DNA of 15,007 nucleotides. Origin: Clostridia bacterium. Lineage in GTDB: Bacteria; Bacillota; Clostridia; Oscillospirales; CAG-272. The position numbers were made by a program, and so were the translations under genes. Below, one piece after another: positions 8,168 to 13,789 of this stretch (the first letter of the stretch is position 1; the number at the start of each line of letters is the position of its first letter). The notes under the pieces are model-generated. The model had not been told where the DNA came from and made no database searches. It was given only the letters and a program-made list of their open reading frames with translations. The stretch spans positions 1-15,007 of the forward strand of contig CAAGDE010000199.1 in NCBI GenBank assembly GCA_900768535.1. Reading direction: 5' to 3'.

Positions 8168-8196
8168 TTGCAATCCGACGAAAAGTGTGATATAAT
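8168..8196 (+). promoter_or_regulatory. Promoter of tRNA-Trp
   Basis: TTGCAA (8168-8173), 17-bp spacer, TATAAT (8191-8196). A small hairpin TGTTGA/TCAACA (8203-8208 with 8214-8219) lies directly before the first tRNA base and could mark the transcript's 5' processing region. Confidence 0.85.
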
Positions 8197-8220
8197 ATGA
8201 TGTGTTGACAAAATCAACAT

Positions 8221-8296
8221 AGGGGTATAGCTCAGCTGGTAGAGTACCGGTCTCCAAAACCGTGGGTCGCGGGTTCGAATCCTCCTGCCCCTGCCA
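8221..8296 (+). tRNA. tRNA-Trp (anticodon CCA), CCA end encoded
   Basis: 76 nt. Acceptor AGGGGTA pairs with TGCCCCT (8286-8292), followed by discriminator G8293 and encoded CCA. D-arm GCTC/GAGT, anticodon loop CTCCAAA with CCA at 8254-8256, five-base variable loop, T-loop TTCGAAT (8274-8280). Two stem positions do not pair: C8247 with T8263 at the base of the anticodon stem, and C8270 with C8284 in the T-stem. All invariant loop bases are present, so it is probably functional. It is transcribed alone. Confidence 0.93.
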
Positions 8297-8338
8297 AGAA
8301 AAAGCCACAGGCGTTGCCTGTGGTTTTTTCTTGGCAGG
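8290..8338 (+). terminator. Terminator of tRNA-Trp, stem reaching into the tRNA
   Basis: Core stem CCACAGGC (8305-8312) with GCCTGTGG (8316-8323), loop GTT, then six T. Pairing continues outward through the A and T tracts with a single G-U pair (8304/8324). It includes GCCAAG/CTTGGC and ends at 8290/8338: 23 bp in total, covering the last seven bases of the tRNA. Confidence 0.92.
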
Positions 8339-8403
8339 AAGCAAGAGAAACTAAAGGCACGGCGAAGATGGTTTATAGTTGTGCGGTTACAGGAGCGATA
8401 AAG

Positions 8404-8515
8404 ATGAAGAAGATGCCGCACGAACTATGGGGGCACGGGATTCGTCCGCCGGGCAATCTGATTTCAGATAATCCGGAATACCGTGAACTGCAGCACCGAC
8501 AATTGCTGAATACCA
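8404..8515 (+). pseudogene. 5' fragment of a small DUF6809-like gene
   Basis: ATG at 8404 has AGGAG (8391-8395) eight bases upstream. The first ~33 residues read MKKMPHELWGHGIRPPGN followed by NPEYRELQHRQ. This resembles from memory the N-terminus of small (about 90-100 aa) Clostridial proteins of the DUF6809 type, of unknown function. Similarity stops after about 8515. The frame stays open to 8760 but only as antisense of the sigma-factor gene's 3' end, so the natural C-terminal half is missing. The matching C-terminal half is found at 12536-12757. Family assignment is moderate; the truncation relative to the second copy is seen directly. Confidence 0.55.
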
Positions 8516-8524
8516 AAATTTCAT

Positions 8525-10186
8525 TTATACATTTTTCTTCCGATAAGCAATGTAGATCAGTGGTGTTTTTCCAACGATCACCGGATAGGGCAAAAGCTCT
8601 TTATGAACAATGGCAAGAAGCTGTGCTTTTGGGTACGCTCTCACCGCACCTGCGTGAACGAAATATTTTGCTTCATCCACATACTTGGGCACGCAGTTTC
8701 TGGTTTTTGCCCAAAGTCTGCACAGATCATCGGACAACAAATCGAAAAGCTCCTTCCTGATTGCTTCACAAGCGGGATTCCAATATTCCGTTACTTCGGT
8801 AAACGGCAATGCCGGAATATCCAATTTAATCTCGCCGTCCGCACCGCGCTTTAATATACAAAGCTTTTCAAATTCCGGAATCAGCTCATATAAGAGTTCG
8901 TTGTCGGTTTTGACGTCACAAGGCAGCAAGGATGCATAGAACCGTAAAATGCTTTGTAGTGAGCATTTGTATTTAAACTGACTGTAAGCCCAATGTGCAT
9001 CCCCGAAAAGCGATTGACAATCGAACATCTGGCAATCAAACTTGCCGTCATTATTGGCACTGTATCCGACGTACACGGGACCGGAGCCATCATATGGATT
9101 ATCTCGCATTTGATTGTGCGCATATACGGTCACTGTTGCCAACCATCTGCCTGCATCGGGACGGTCGGGAGGCTGTTTGGGAGAATGCTCTGAATCGGGA
9201 CGACTTTTATGCACAATATCACTTAGCATTTGGTTCATCACAAACAAAAGCATGGTTGCTTTTTGCTTGCCGGACATTTCCGCAAAGTCGTCACGTTTTG
9301 TCAACGGCTCAATGTGTTTCCAAACGATCTTCCACACCCCGGATGCGTGTTGATCGGCGAGCTTTTCCTGAGCAGGGATATCGCCAAAGGCATCCTCATA
9401 TCTTTGCATGAAGCAACGGGTATAGACGAGTCCTCCCGCAGTTCTGCCCATCAGCTCTCCCTTAACCAAAGAGTCAATAATTGGCTCCACATATGCACTG
9501 GGCATTCCCATTGTATCGGCAATACCGCGCACCGAAACGGGATTTTTATATGCCAGATTCAAGATGTTGGCTTCAATATCCGTACGCATAAGCGAGAACG
9601 GTTCGCCTTTAAGTCCGGCATTCCCCCATATACCAATGGAGGCGGTTTGGGGTTCATAACTGATCTGCGAATACTTTTCCATGTTTTCAAGTCCCTCCTT
9701 GATCTGATCTCTTGCCGCGGAAAGACGGGATAATACCGTTCCGCGCGGAATACCAAGCTCCCCTGCGATCTGTTCTACCGGTTGTCCGTGAACATAGTGG
9801 CGCACTATAACCTCGCGATAAATACGGATCAGGCGTCCGATCTCGCGGCGTACCGCTTCGTATTCTTCGGTCTTGCGCTCGGCTTCTTCTTTTTCCTCGA
9901 TTTCATTGTAGGTTCCGCTGATTGCACCGTCAGAGTATTCTACGTATTCCGCTTTGTACTTTTCGCGAAGCCACGCATTGTATTTGTTCTTGAGAACTGT
10001 CGACAAAAAGCCTTTTGGGTATTCTATGCTCTTGCCGAGGCTGATTTTTACAACCAAAGCCGTAAGCGTGTCCTGTACCAAGGTGTCAATGTCCGGGCAA
10101 TCGTTATATCGCTTTCCCGCAAGATGATAGAGATATTCCAAATATTCGCCACACTGCTTCTCAAAATCCTTGCCAAACCCAATCAT
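8525..10186 (-). CDS. Sigma-70-family RNA polymerase sigma factor with large C-terminal extension
   Basis: 553 residues from the ATG at 10186, chosen because AAAGGAG lies seven bases upstream; an earlier in-frame start has no such site. Region 2 lies at about 8-80 (DIDTLVQDTLTAL, then PKGFLSTVLKNKYNAWLREK). An acidic linker (EIEEKEEAERKTEEYE, 95-110) leads to region 4 at about 112-167, with the helix-turn-helix VEQIAGELGIPRGTVLSRLS. The next ~385 residues have no counterpart in ordinary ECF sigma factors. A winged-helix-like segment (about 203-256, VRGIADTMGMPSAYVEPIID) is followed by a ~300-residue domain I cannot name. I recall similar long sigma proteins in gut Clostridia; their targets are unknown to me. 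No anti-sigma gene is adjacent. The C-terminus may sense a signal or replace an anti-sigma factor (inference). Confidence 0.85.
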   Translation of the reverse strand: MIGFGKDFEKQCGEYLEYLYHLAGKRYNDCPDIDTLVQDTLTALVVKISLGKSIEYPKGFLSTVLKNKYNAWLREKYKAEYVEYSDGAISGTYNEIEEKEEAERKTEEYEAVRREIGRLIRIYREVIVRHYVHGQPVEQIAGELGIPRGTVLSRLSAARDQIKEGLENMEKYSQISYEPQTASIGIWGNAGLKGEPFSLMRTDIEANILNLAYKNPVSVRGIADTMGMPSAYVEPIIDSLVKGELMGRTAGGLVYTRCFMQRYEDAFGDIPAQEKLADQHASGVWKIVWKHIEPLTKRDDFAEMSGKQKATMLLFVMNQMLSDIVHKSRPDSEHSPKQPPDRPDAGRWLATVTVYAHNQMRDNPYDGSGPVYVGYSANNDGKFDCQMFDCQSLFGDAHWAYSQFKYKCSLQSILRFYASLLPCDVKTDNELLYELIPEFEKLCILKRGADGEIKLDIPALPFTEVTEYWNPACEAIRKELFDLLSDDLCRLWAKTRNCVPKYVDEAKYFVHAGAVRAYPKAQLLAIVHKELLPYPVIVGKTPLIYIAYRKKNV

Positions 10187-10268
10187 AGGGGTTCTCCTTT
10201 CTGCCGTCATCGGCTGTTTTCGCCTTATTAGTTGCAAGAAACTACGGTTGATTCGATGCTTTAACAAA

Positions 10269-10277
10269 ATTATATCA
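10269..10277 (-). promoter_or_regulatory. Extended -10 element upstream of the sigma-factor gene
   Basis: On the minus strand TGATATAAT (TATAAT at 10269-10274), about 80 bases before the start codon. There is no good -35 at 17 bp, so it depends on the extended -10 or on an activator. Confidence 0.5.
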
Positions 10278-10343
10278 TAAAATTGTGAATTTTCTGCGAG
10301 TCAAAATACATTGGCACGTTTACAGACATGATTTTGCACGCTT

Positions 10344-10571
10344 GGAAGATCGCGGTCACTCGCAAGCCCCTGTTTCACCAAGGGAGAGGTCTATCCAAAA
10401 ACAAAATAGCCCGGCTCAATTTTGAAAAAAAGTGCGGTGTGCATCGGTTTTGTAGTGATACCCCATGTTGTGTGGTCAAAATCGATTCACACGATGAAAA
10501 GAGCCGTTTGGCGAGCCAAAAGGCGAGAAAACGGGAGATTTCGAAAGATGTCTCCCGTTTTTTCGTCCCTG
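10344..10571 (+). repeat. ~229-bp dispersed repeat, copy 1 (terminator-bearing)
   Basis: Matches 12280-12508 almost base for base through the first ~140 bases. Differences there are C/T at 10372, A/G in GGCTC(A/G)ATTTTG and A/G in GTGAT(A/G)CCCC. It then diverges in the 10486-10530 part before both copies end in a CGGGAGA...TCTCCCG hairpin, a T run and CGTCCCTG. The two copies flank the XRE gene in the same orientation. The conserved part has no credible gene of normal length. It could be a structured RNA or the remnant of a mobile element. Confidence 0.8.
10528..10563 (+). terminator. Intrinsic terminator inside repeat copy 1
   Basis: AAAACGGGAGA pairs with TCTCCCGTTTT (stem 10528-10538 with 10551-10561), followed by further T. 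No plus-strand gene lies upstream, so it would end a transcript of the repeat itself. Confidence 0.8.
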
Positions 10572-10599
10572 AATTTTTCAGAGTATCATAGATCCCTTT

Positions 10600-10650
10600 A
10601 GCCCTTTTCGATGCTGTGTCCGGACTCGGACTCACGAAAAGGGCTTTTTT
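10600..10650 (+). terminator. Second strong terminator-like hairpin
   Basis: AGCCCTTTTCG (10600-10610) with CGAAAAGGGCT (10635-10645), then five more T. An inner GTCCG/CGGAC stem (10618-10622 with 10627-10631) sits in the loop. Again no plus-strand gene precedes it. Confidence 0.75.
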
Positions 10651-10924
10651 GCGTCTTCCCGAAAGCAATCGACTCTGTTGCTGGATTCGGACTTGCGAAA
10701 GCGGAGCCGGACAGTGCGAAAAAGCCGCCGCTTCACAAATTGTTTACAAACACATTTGATCCCTCCTCAAATTGTCCGGATTTGAACTCACGAGATTAGG
10801 TAAACGACAATCCGATATATTTCTGTCTTGCAACAGATAAAAACAAAAATGATCCTCTATTACATGCAATAAGTAGCTTTCTGCGCATGTGTAGCTGTAT
10901 GGGGGCTGTAGACAGATTCGGACT
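10622..10924 (-). other. Four scattered tRNA T-arm-like motifs
   Basis: GGACTCGGACTCACGA (10622-10637), GGATTCGGACTTGCGA (10683-10698), GGATTTGAACTCACGA (10778-10793) and AGATTCGGACT (10914-10924) are variants of one motif. Read on the minus strand the third gives GTGAGTTCAAATCC, a proper T-arm consensus (GTTCRANYC); the others differ by one base. No complete tRNA surrounds any of them. Apart from these, 10651-11020 holds no gene; CTCAAC/GTTGAG (10963-10968 with 10974-10979) is a small inverted repeat upstream of the XRE promoter. Confidence 0.4.
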
Positions 10925-11020
10925 AATGCATAGATTGATTCATTAATTTGTGATATCATAAACTCAACGCAAAGTTGAGGACAATTCGTTTTTAAGTCGC
11001 TTCTTATTTTCCAAGGTATG

Positions 11021-11034
11021 TGTTACAATATAAT
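11021..11034 (+). promoter_or_regulatory. Likely promoter of the XRE regulator gene
   Basis: TGTTACAAT (11021-11029) is an extended -10, overlapping a second TATAAT at 11029-11034. The -35 candidate TTCTTA (11001-11006) is poor. The CTCAAC/GTTGAG inverted repeat 40-60 bp upstream may be an operator. Confidence 0.5.
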
Positions 11035-11069
11035 CACGGTACCGAAGTATTCTACTTGGAGGTTATATC

Positions 11070-12209
11070 ATGTCATCTACAATGGGGCAGATCATCAAAG
11101 CTCTGCGCACGAAAAACGGTTTTACGCAAGAGGAGCTTGCTGAACGGCTTGGGGTTACTTATCAAGCAGTTTCAAAATGGGAGAATGATACGGGGATGCC
11201 GGACATATCGCAGGTTGTTCCGCTTGCATCAATATTCGGTGTTAGTACAGATGTGTTGTTTGGCATTGCCGACACAACAGAAAATGAAGAAGCGTGGAAA
11301 ATTGTTCAACACGCCGGTGGTGTAGAAAAATACGGTGAAGTTGTATCGTATTTGAACGCGTATGATATTTTGCTTGACGGGTTGAAGAAATATCCTAACA
11401 ATCTGATCATTATGATCAATTGTATGAATCTCGGCGTTTCGCTTTCATTGCCGGAAAACGGATGGATTTATGCTGAAAAACGAGCCAAAGAAATTGCATC
11501 TGAAACGATTCGTCAAGCGAATTTTATTATAGCAAATTCGAAAAATATCACCGATATTTTATCTGCTCGTCAAGTCTTGGTTTTTCTTTATTGTACACAA
11601 GGAAAATTTAATTTAGCATCGAACGAAGCAAGAAACTTCCCCCCTCGCGCCGATTTAACCGTGTATTCCAATATGGCAATCGTTAATGAATACATGGCTG
11701 ATTACAAAAGAACCGCAATATGTCTTTGTAGCAATATTGACTATACGTTGCAAGCTTTCGAAAATGATATTGCGCGACTTGGAAAAACATACTGCAACGA
11801 CGGAAAATATAAGGATGCTATTGCTGTATACGAAACATTTTTCGAGGTTATGAGTGTAATATTCAAAGATGAAATTCCTCTTTCATATCATGATTTTGAT
11901 TCGGGAGACTGTTATTTGCTATTAGCAGAAGCATATCTTGCGACAGGCGAAACCTCAAAGGCAATGGGTGCCGTAGAAAAATCCGTTATGTATTATATTG
12001 ATCTTTACAGCACATATACGGGACAAAAAGTTTTGCAACGTAGCCATATCAAATCACCTGTCATAAGGGAAACCGAAGTGATCACGTCATTGCCTAAAGA
12101 AAACATAAAGCAGATGTTGCTAAACAAATTATCTACACCCGGAATTCAATTCTTGAATCAGGAAACTCGTTTTCTTGAGCTATTTGCTATCGTGAATAAT
12201 CTGTCGTAA
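11070..12209 (+). CDS. XRE-family regulator with helical (TPR-like) C-terminus
   Basis: 379 residues. GGAGG (11058-11062) lies seven bases before the ATG. Residues 6-64 are a Cro/C1-type helix-turn-helix: FTQEELAERLGVTYQAVSKW, then the Clostridial-type WENDTGMPDISQ and FGVSTDVLFG. The rest (about 75-379) is a string of amphipathic helices with TPR-like pieces, for example GKTYCNDGKYKDAIAVYETF and LLLAEAYLATGETSKAMGAV. In related Firmicutes regulators such a domain binds a peptide or protein partner; here the ligand is unknown. The codon usage is A+T-rich compared with guaB, nifJ and selA, pointing to horizontal gain. It stands alone, framed by the two copies of the 229-bp repeat, whose second terminator would end its transcript. 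Confidence 0.88.
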   Translation: MSSTMGQIIKALRTKNGFTQEELAERLGVTYQAVSKWENDTGMPDISQVVPLASIFGVSTDVLFGIADTTENEEAWKIVQHAGGVEKYGEVVSYLNAYDILLDGLKKYPNNLIIMINCMNLGVSLSLPENGWIYAEKRAKEIASETIRQANFIIANSKNITDILSARQVLVFLYCTQGKFNLASNEARNFPPRADLTVYSNMAIVNEYMADYKRTAICLCSNIDYTLQAFENDIARLGKTYCNDGKYKDAIAVYETFFEVMSVIFKDEIPLSYHDFDSGDCYLLLAEAYLATGETSKAMGAVEKSVMYYIDLYSTYTGQKVLQRSHIKSPVIRETEVITSLPKENIKQMLLNKLSTPGIQFLNQETRFLELFAIVNNLS

Positions 12210-12279
12210 CAATCTTACATTTCGCCTCCGCTATTACCTATCTGCATAGACCTCGTTTGCAAGCATGGAGTGTCACCCC

Positions 12280-12508
12280 GGAAGATCGCGGTCACTTGCA
12301 AGCCCCTGTTTCACCAAGGGAGAGGTCTATCCAAAAACAAAATAGCCCGGCTCGATTTTGAAAAAAAGTGCGGTGTGCATCGGTTTTGTAGTGATGCCCC
12401 ATGTTGTGTGGTCAAAATCCGATCCGCACAAGGAAAACAGCCGTTTGGAAAGCCAAACGGCGGAAAACGGGAGATTTCGAGAGATTTCTCCCGCTTTTTT
12501 CGTCCCTG
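12280..12508 (+). repeat. ~229-bp dispersed repeat, copy 2 (terminator-bearing)
   Basis: Partner of 10344-10571. Similarity begins at GGAAGATCGCGGTCACT and ends at CGTCCCTG; flanking bases on both sides are unrelated between copies. This copy has an intact extra hairpin, GCCGTTTGG (12440-12448) with CCAAACGGC (12453-12461), which is imperfect in copy 1. Confidence 0.8.
12440..12500 (+). terminator. Tandem hairpin terminator in repeat copy 2
   Basis: The 9-bp GCCGTTTGG/CCAAACGGC stem is followed by CGGGAGA (12468-12474) with TCTCCCG (12487-12493) and a CTTTTTT tail. It is correctly placed to end the XRE transcript, about 230-290 bases after its stop. Confidence 0.75.
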
Positions 12509-12535
12509 CTTTTTTTTGAAAAAATACCGATCCAT

Positions 12536-12757
12536 ATTTCAAACAATCAGGAATACCGTGAACTGCAGCACAGCCAATCCCAAAACAAAGCCGAATTGCT
12601 CGAAACACTTTCGGATGAGCAGAAAGAACTGCTCGAAAAGTTCTGCGCCACAGAAATCGAACTGAACGGTATCTCCGAACGCGAAGCCTTTACTTCCGGA
12701 TTCAAGATCGCCGTGCGGTTGGCGGCAGAAGCGTTCTATGAAGCGGACAACGAGTAA
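12536..12757 (+). pseudogene. 3' fragment of a small DUF6809-like gene
   Basis: Encodes ISNNQEYRELQHSQSQNKAE, then LLETLSDEQKELLEKF, ELNGI and AFTSGFKIAVRLAAEAFYE to a TAA at 12755. This is a good match from memory to the body of DUF6809-type proteins (function unknown). The N-terminal MK...LWYGNI-like part is absent. Upstream in frame is the hairpin/T-run of repeat copy 2, with no ribosome site or reasonable start codon, so it should not be expressed. Bases 12536-12571 match 8461-8496 at 33 of 36 positions. Fused with the first ~33 residues of that copy it would give a protein of the normal ~90-residue size. Confidence 0.6.
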
Positions 12758-12764
12758 AATAATG

Positions 12765-12793
12765 ACCGCCGATACATCCCATCGCTCGGCGGT
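12765..12793 (+). terminator. Weak terminator-like hairpin after the DUF6809-like fragment
   Basis: ACCGCCGA (12765-12772) with TCGGCGGT (12786-12793), 13-nt loop, followed by GTTCCTTTC. The stem is good and the T content is low. It probably belonged to the once intact small gene. Confidence 0.5.
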
Positions 12794-12824
12794 GTTCCTT
12801 TCAAAGTTTATTGCGTGGTTGAGA

Positions 12825-12853
12825 TTGAAAAACGGGAAGATTTATGATATAAT
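12825..12853 (+). promoter_or_regulatory. Promoter of the nucleotidyltransferase gene
   Basis: TTGAAA (12825-12830), 17-bp spacer, TATAAT (12848-12853) with extended -10 TG at 12845-12846. A small CAAAT/ATTTG hairpin (12864-12868 with 12873-12877) lies in the short leader. Confidence 0.85.
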
Positions 12854-12891
12854 AAGATATCGACAAATCGAAATTTGAAGAGGCGAATGTA

Positions 12892-13506
12892 ATGAGAAGT
12901 ACGGATAAAATAATAGACTATTTGGAAAAGACTTATCAACCGGAATCGATAATTGTCTATGGTTCTTTTGCTGACGGAAGTGCAAATTTGAATAGTGACT
13001 TTGATGCACTTATTATTGCCGGAAAAGAAAAACTGCATGATTCATCTTTTGTTGATGGCGTTGTTCTTGATGTATTTGTTTATCCACCGGATCAGTTCCT
13101 GTCGGAGTACGACCCGGCTGAGTTTGCACAGGTGTGGGATGGGAAAATCATACTGGATAAAAACGGAATGGGTGAACGACTAAAAAAGAATGTACTTGAC
13201 TATATAGAACGTATTCCATTAAAAACGGAAGAAGATATTTCGCAGGAAATTAAATGGTGTGAAAAGATGCTGTTACGCACAATGCGAGGAGATGTTGAAG
13301 GTTACTATCGTTGGCATTGGGTATTGTGTGACAGCCTTGAAATATACTTTGATATAAAAGGCATACACTATTATGGTCCCAAAAAAGCATTACGTTTTAT
13401 GGAAGAAAGCGATTCAGAAGCGTTTCATATATATTCGAAAGCCTTGTTGGAGTTTAATCAAGAAGGACTATCCGACTGGATAAATTACTTGAAAACCATT
13501 TTTTAA
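12892..13506 (+). CDS. Nucleotidyltransferase-fold protein (aminoglycoside-/MNT-type)
   Basis: 204 residues; AAGAGG (12878-12883) lies eight bases before the ATG. The polymerase-beta-type core is clear: YGSFADGS (Gly24-Ser25), then SDFDAL with Asp36 and Asp38, and a third carboxylate Asp60 in VVLDVFV, so the metal-binding triad is complete. Residues ~105-204 are all-helical, with ...YYRWHWVLCDSLEIYFDIKG and PKKALRFMEE. This is reminiscent of the helical domain behind kanamycin-type nucleotidyltransferases and of HEPN partners. Such proteins transfer a nucleotide to small molecules (drug resistance) or to proteins/RNA (MNT antitoxins); the sequence does not decide which. There is no separate HEPN gene next to it. 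A+T-rich, own promoter, inside the accessory block. Confidence 0.85.
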   Translation: MRSTDKIIDYLEKTYQPESIIVYGSFADGSANLNSDFDALIIAGKEKLHDSSFVDGVVLDVFVYPPDQFLSEYDPAEFAQVWDGKIILDKNGMGERLKKNVLDYIERIPLKTEEDISQEIKWCEKMLLRTMRGDVEGYYRWHWVLCDSLEIYFDIKGIHYYGPKKALRFMEESDSEAFHIYSKALLEFNQEGLSDWINYLKTIF

Positions 13507-13650
13507 GATCTACAACTTCCAGTTTGCCGTACTTGATCTCAACAGGGCTTGAGGCGGGCACGCCCCGACAGGAAGCTGTCCCAAAGAGACAGAAATTTTC
13601 AAGAATTGAAAATTTGCGGCCACGGGACGATCCGCGCTCTTGTGAACAAT
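13507..13650. other. Intergenic junction between accessory block and selA
   Basis: No gene recognised. It contains GACAG/CTGTC (13567-13571 with 13576-13580) and a perfect 10-bp inverted repeat AAATTTTCAA/TTGAAAATTT (13593-13602 with 13606-13615). Base composition switches back to G+C-rich through this stretch, so it may hold the right-hand boundary of the accessory block. Confidence 0.45.
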
Positions 13651-13701
13651 AGAAAAACCAGAACTGCATGGCTGATTCAGCGAACGGTTCTGGTTTTTCT
13701 T
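13651..13701 (+). terminator. Strong intrinsic terminator before selA
   Basis: A 14-bp perfect stem AGAAAAACCAGAAC (13651-13664) with GTTCTGGTTTTTCT (13687-13700), containing an inner GCTGA/TCAGC stem (13671-13675 with 13677-13681). T-rich on the 3' side, A-rich on the 5' side, so it may work in both directions. It insulates selA from the nucleotidyltransferase transcript. Confidence 0.85.
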
Positions 13702-13728
13702 GACGGGCGAAGGCCTTTCTGATAGGGT
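13700..13728 (+). promoter_or_regulatory. Candidate promoter of selA
   Basis: TTGACG (13700-13705), 17-bp spacer, TAGGGT (13723-13728). The -35 is good but the -10 matches only three of six positions. It would give a leader of about 55 nt. Confidence 0.4.
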
Positions 13729-13750
13729 AAAGGCAAACTGGAGAACTGGT

Positions 13751-13773
13751 GCCCGACGCACTGCGTGTCGGGC
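13751..13773 (+). promoter_or_regulatory. Hairpin next to the selA ribosome site
   Basis: GCCCGAC (13751-13757) pairs with GTCGGGC (13767-13773), loop GCACTGCGT with possible further pairing. The Shine-Dalgarno GGGGAGGG begins three bases later at 13776. It could modulate selA translation; a SECIS-like SelB-binding hairpin before selA is known in E. coli, but similarity here is only positional. Confidence 0.4.
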
Positions 13774-13789
13774 GCGGGGAGGGAAAAGC

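Noticed and set aside
10344..12508. CRISPR array
   Set aside because: Only two long copies separated by almost 2 kb, with no short regularly spaced repeats anywhere in the window.
12892..13506. Two-gene MNT/HEPN toxin-antitoxin pair
   Set aside because: No second gene of suitable size adjoins it; the flanking sequence is a pseudogene fragment and a terminator.
8221..13510. Integrative element with attL/attR at tRNA-Trp
   Set aside because: I searched by eye for a second copy of the tRNA 3' end (GTTCGAATCC...CCCCTGCCA) on the right side and found none, and no integrase is present; kept only as a compositional island.
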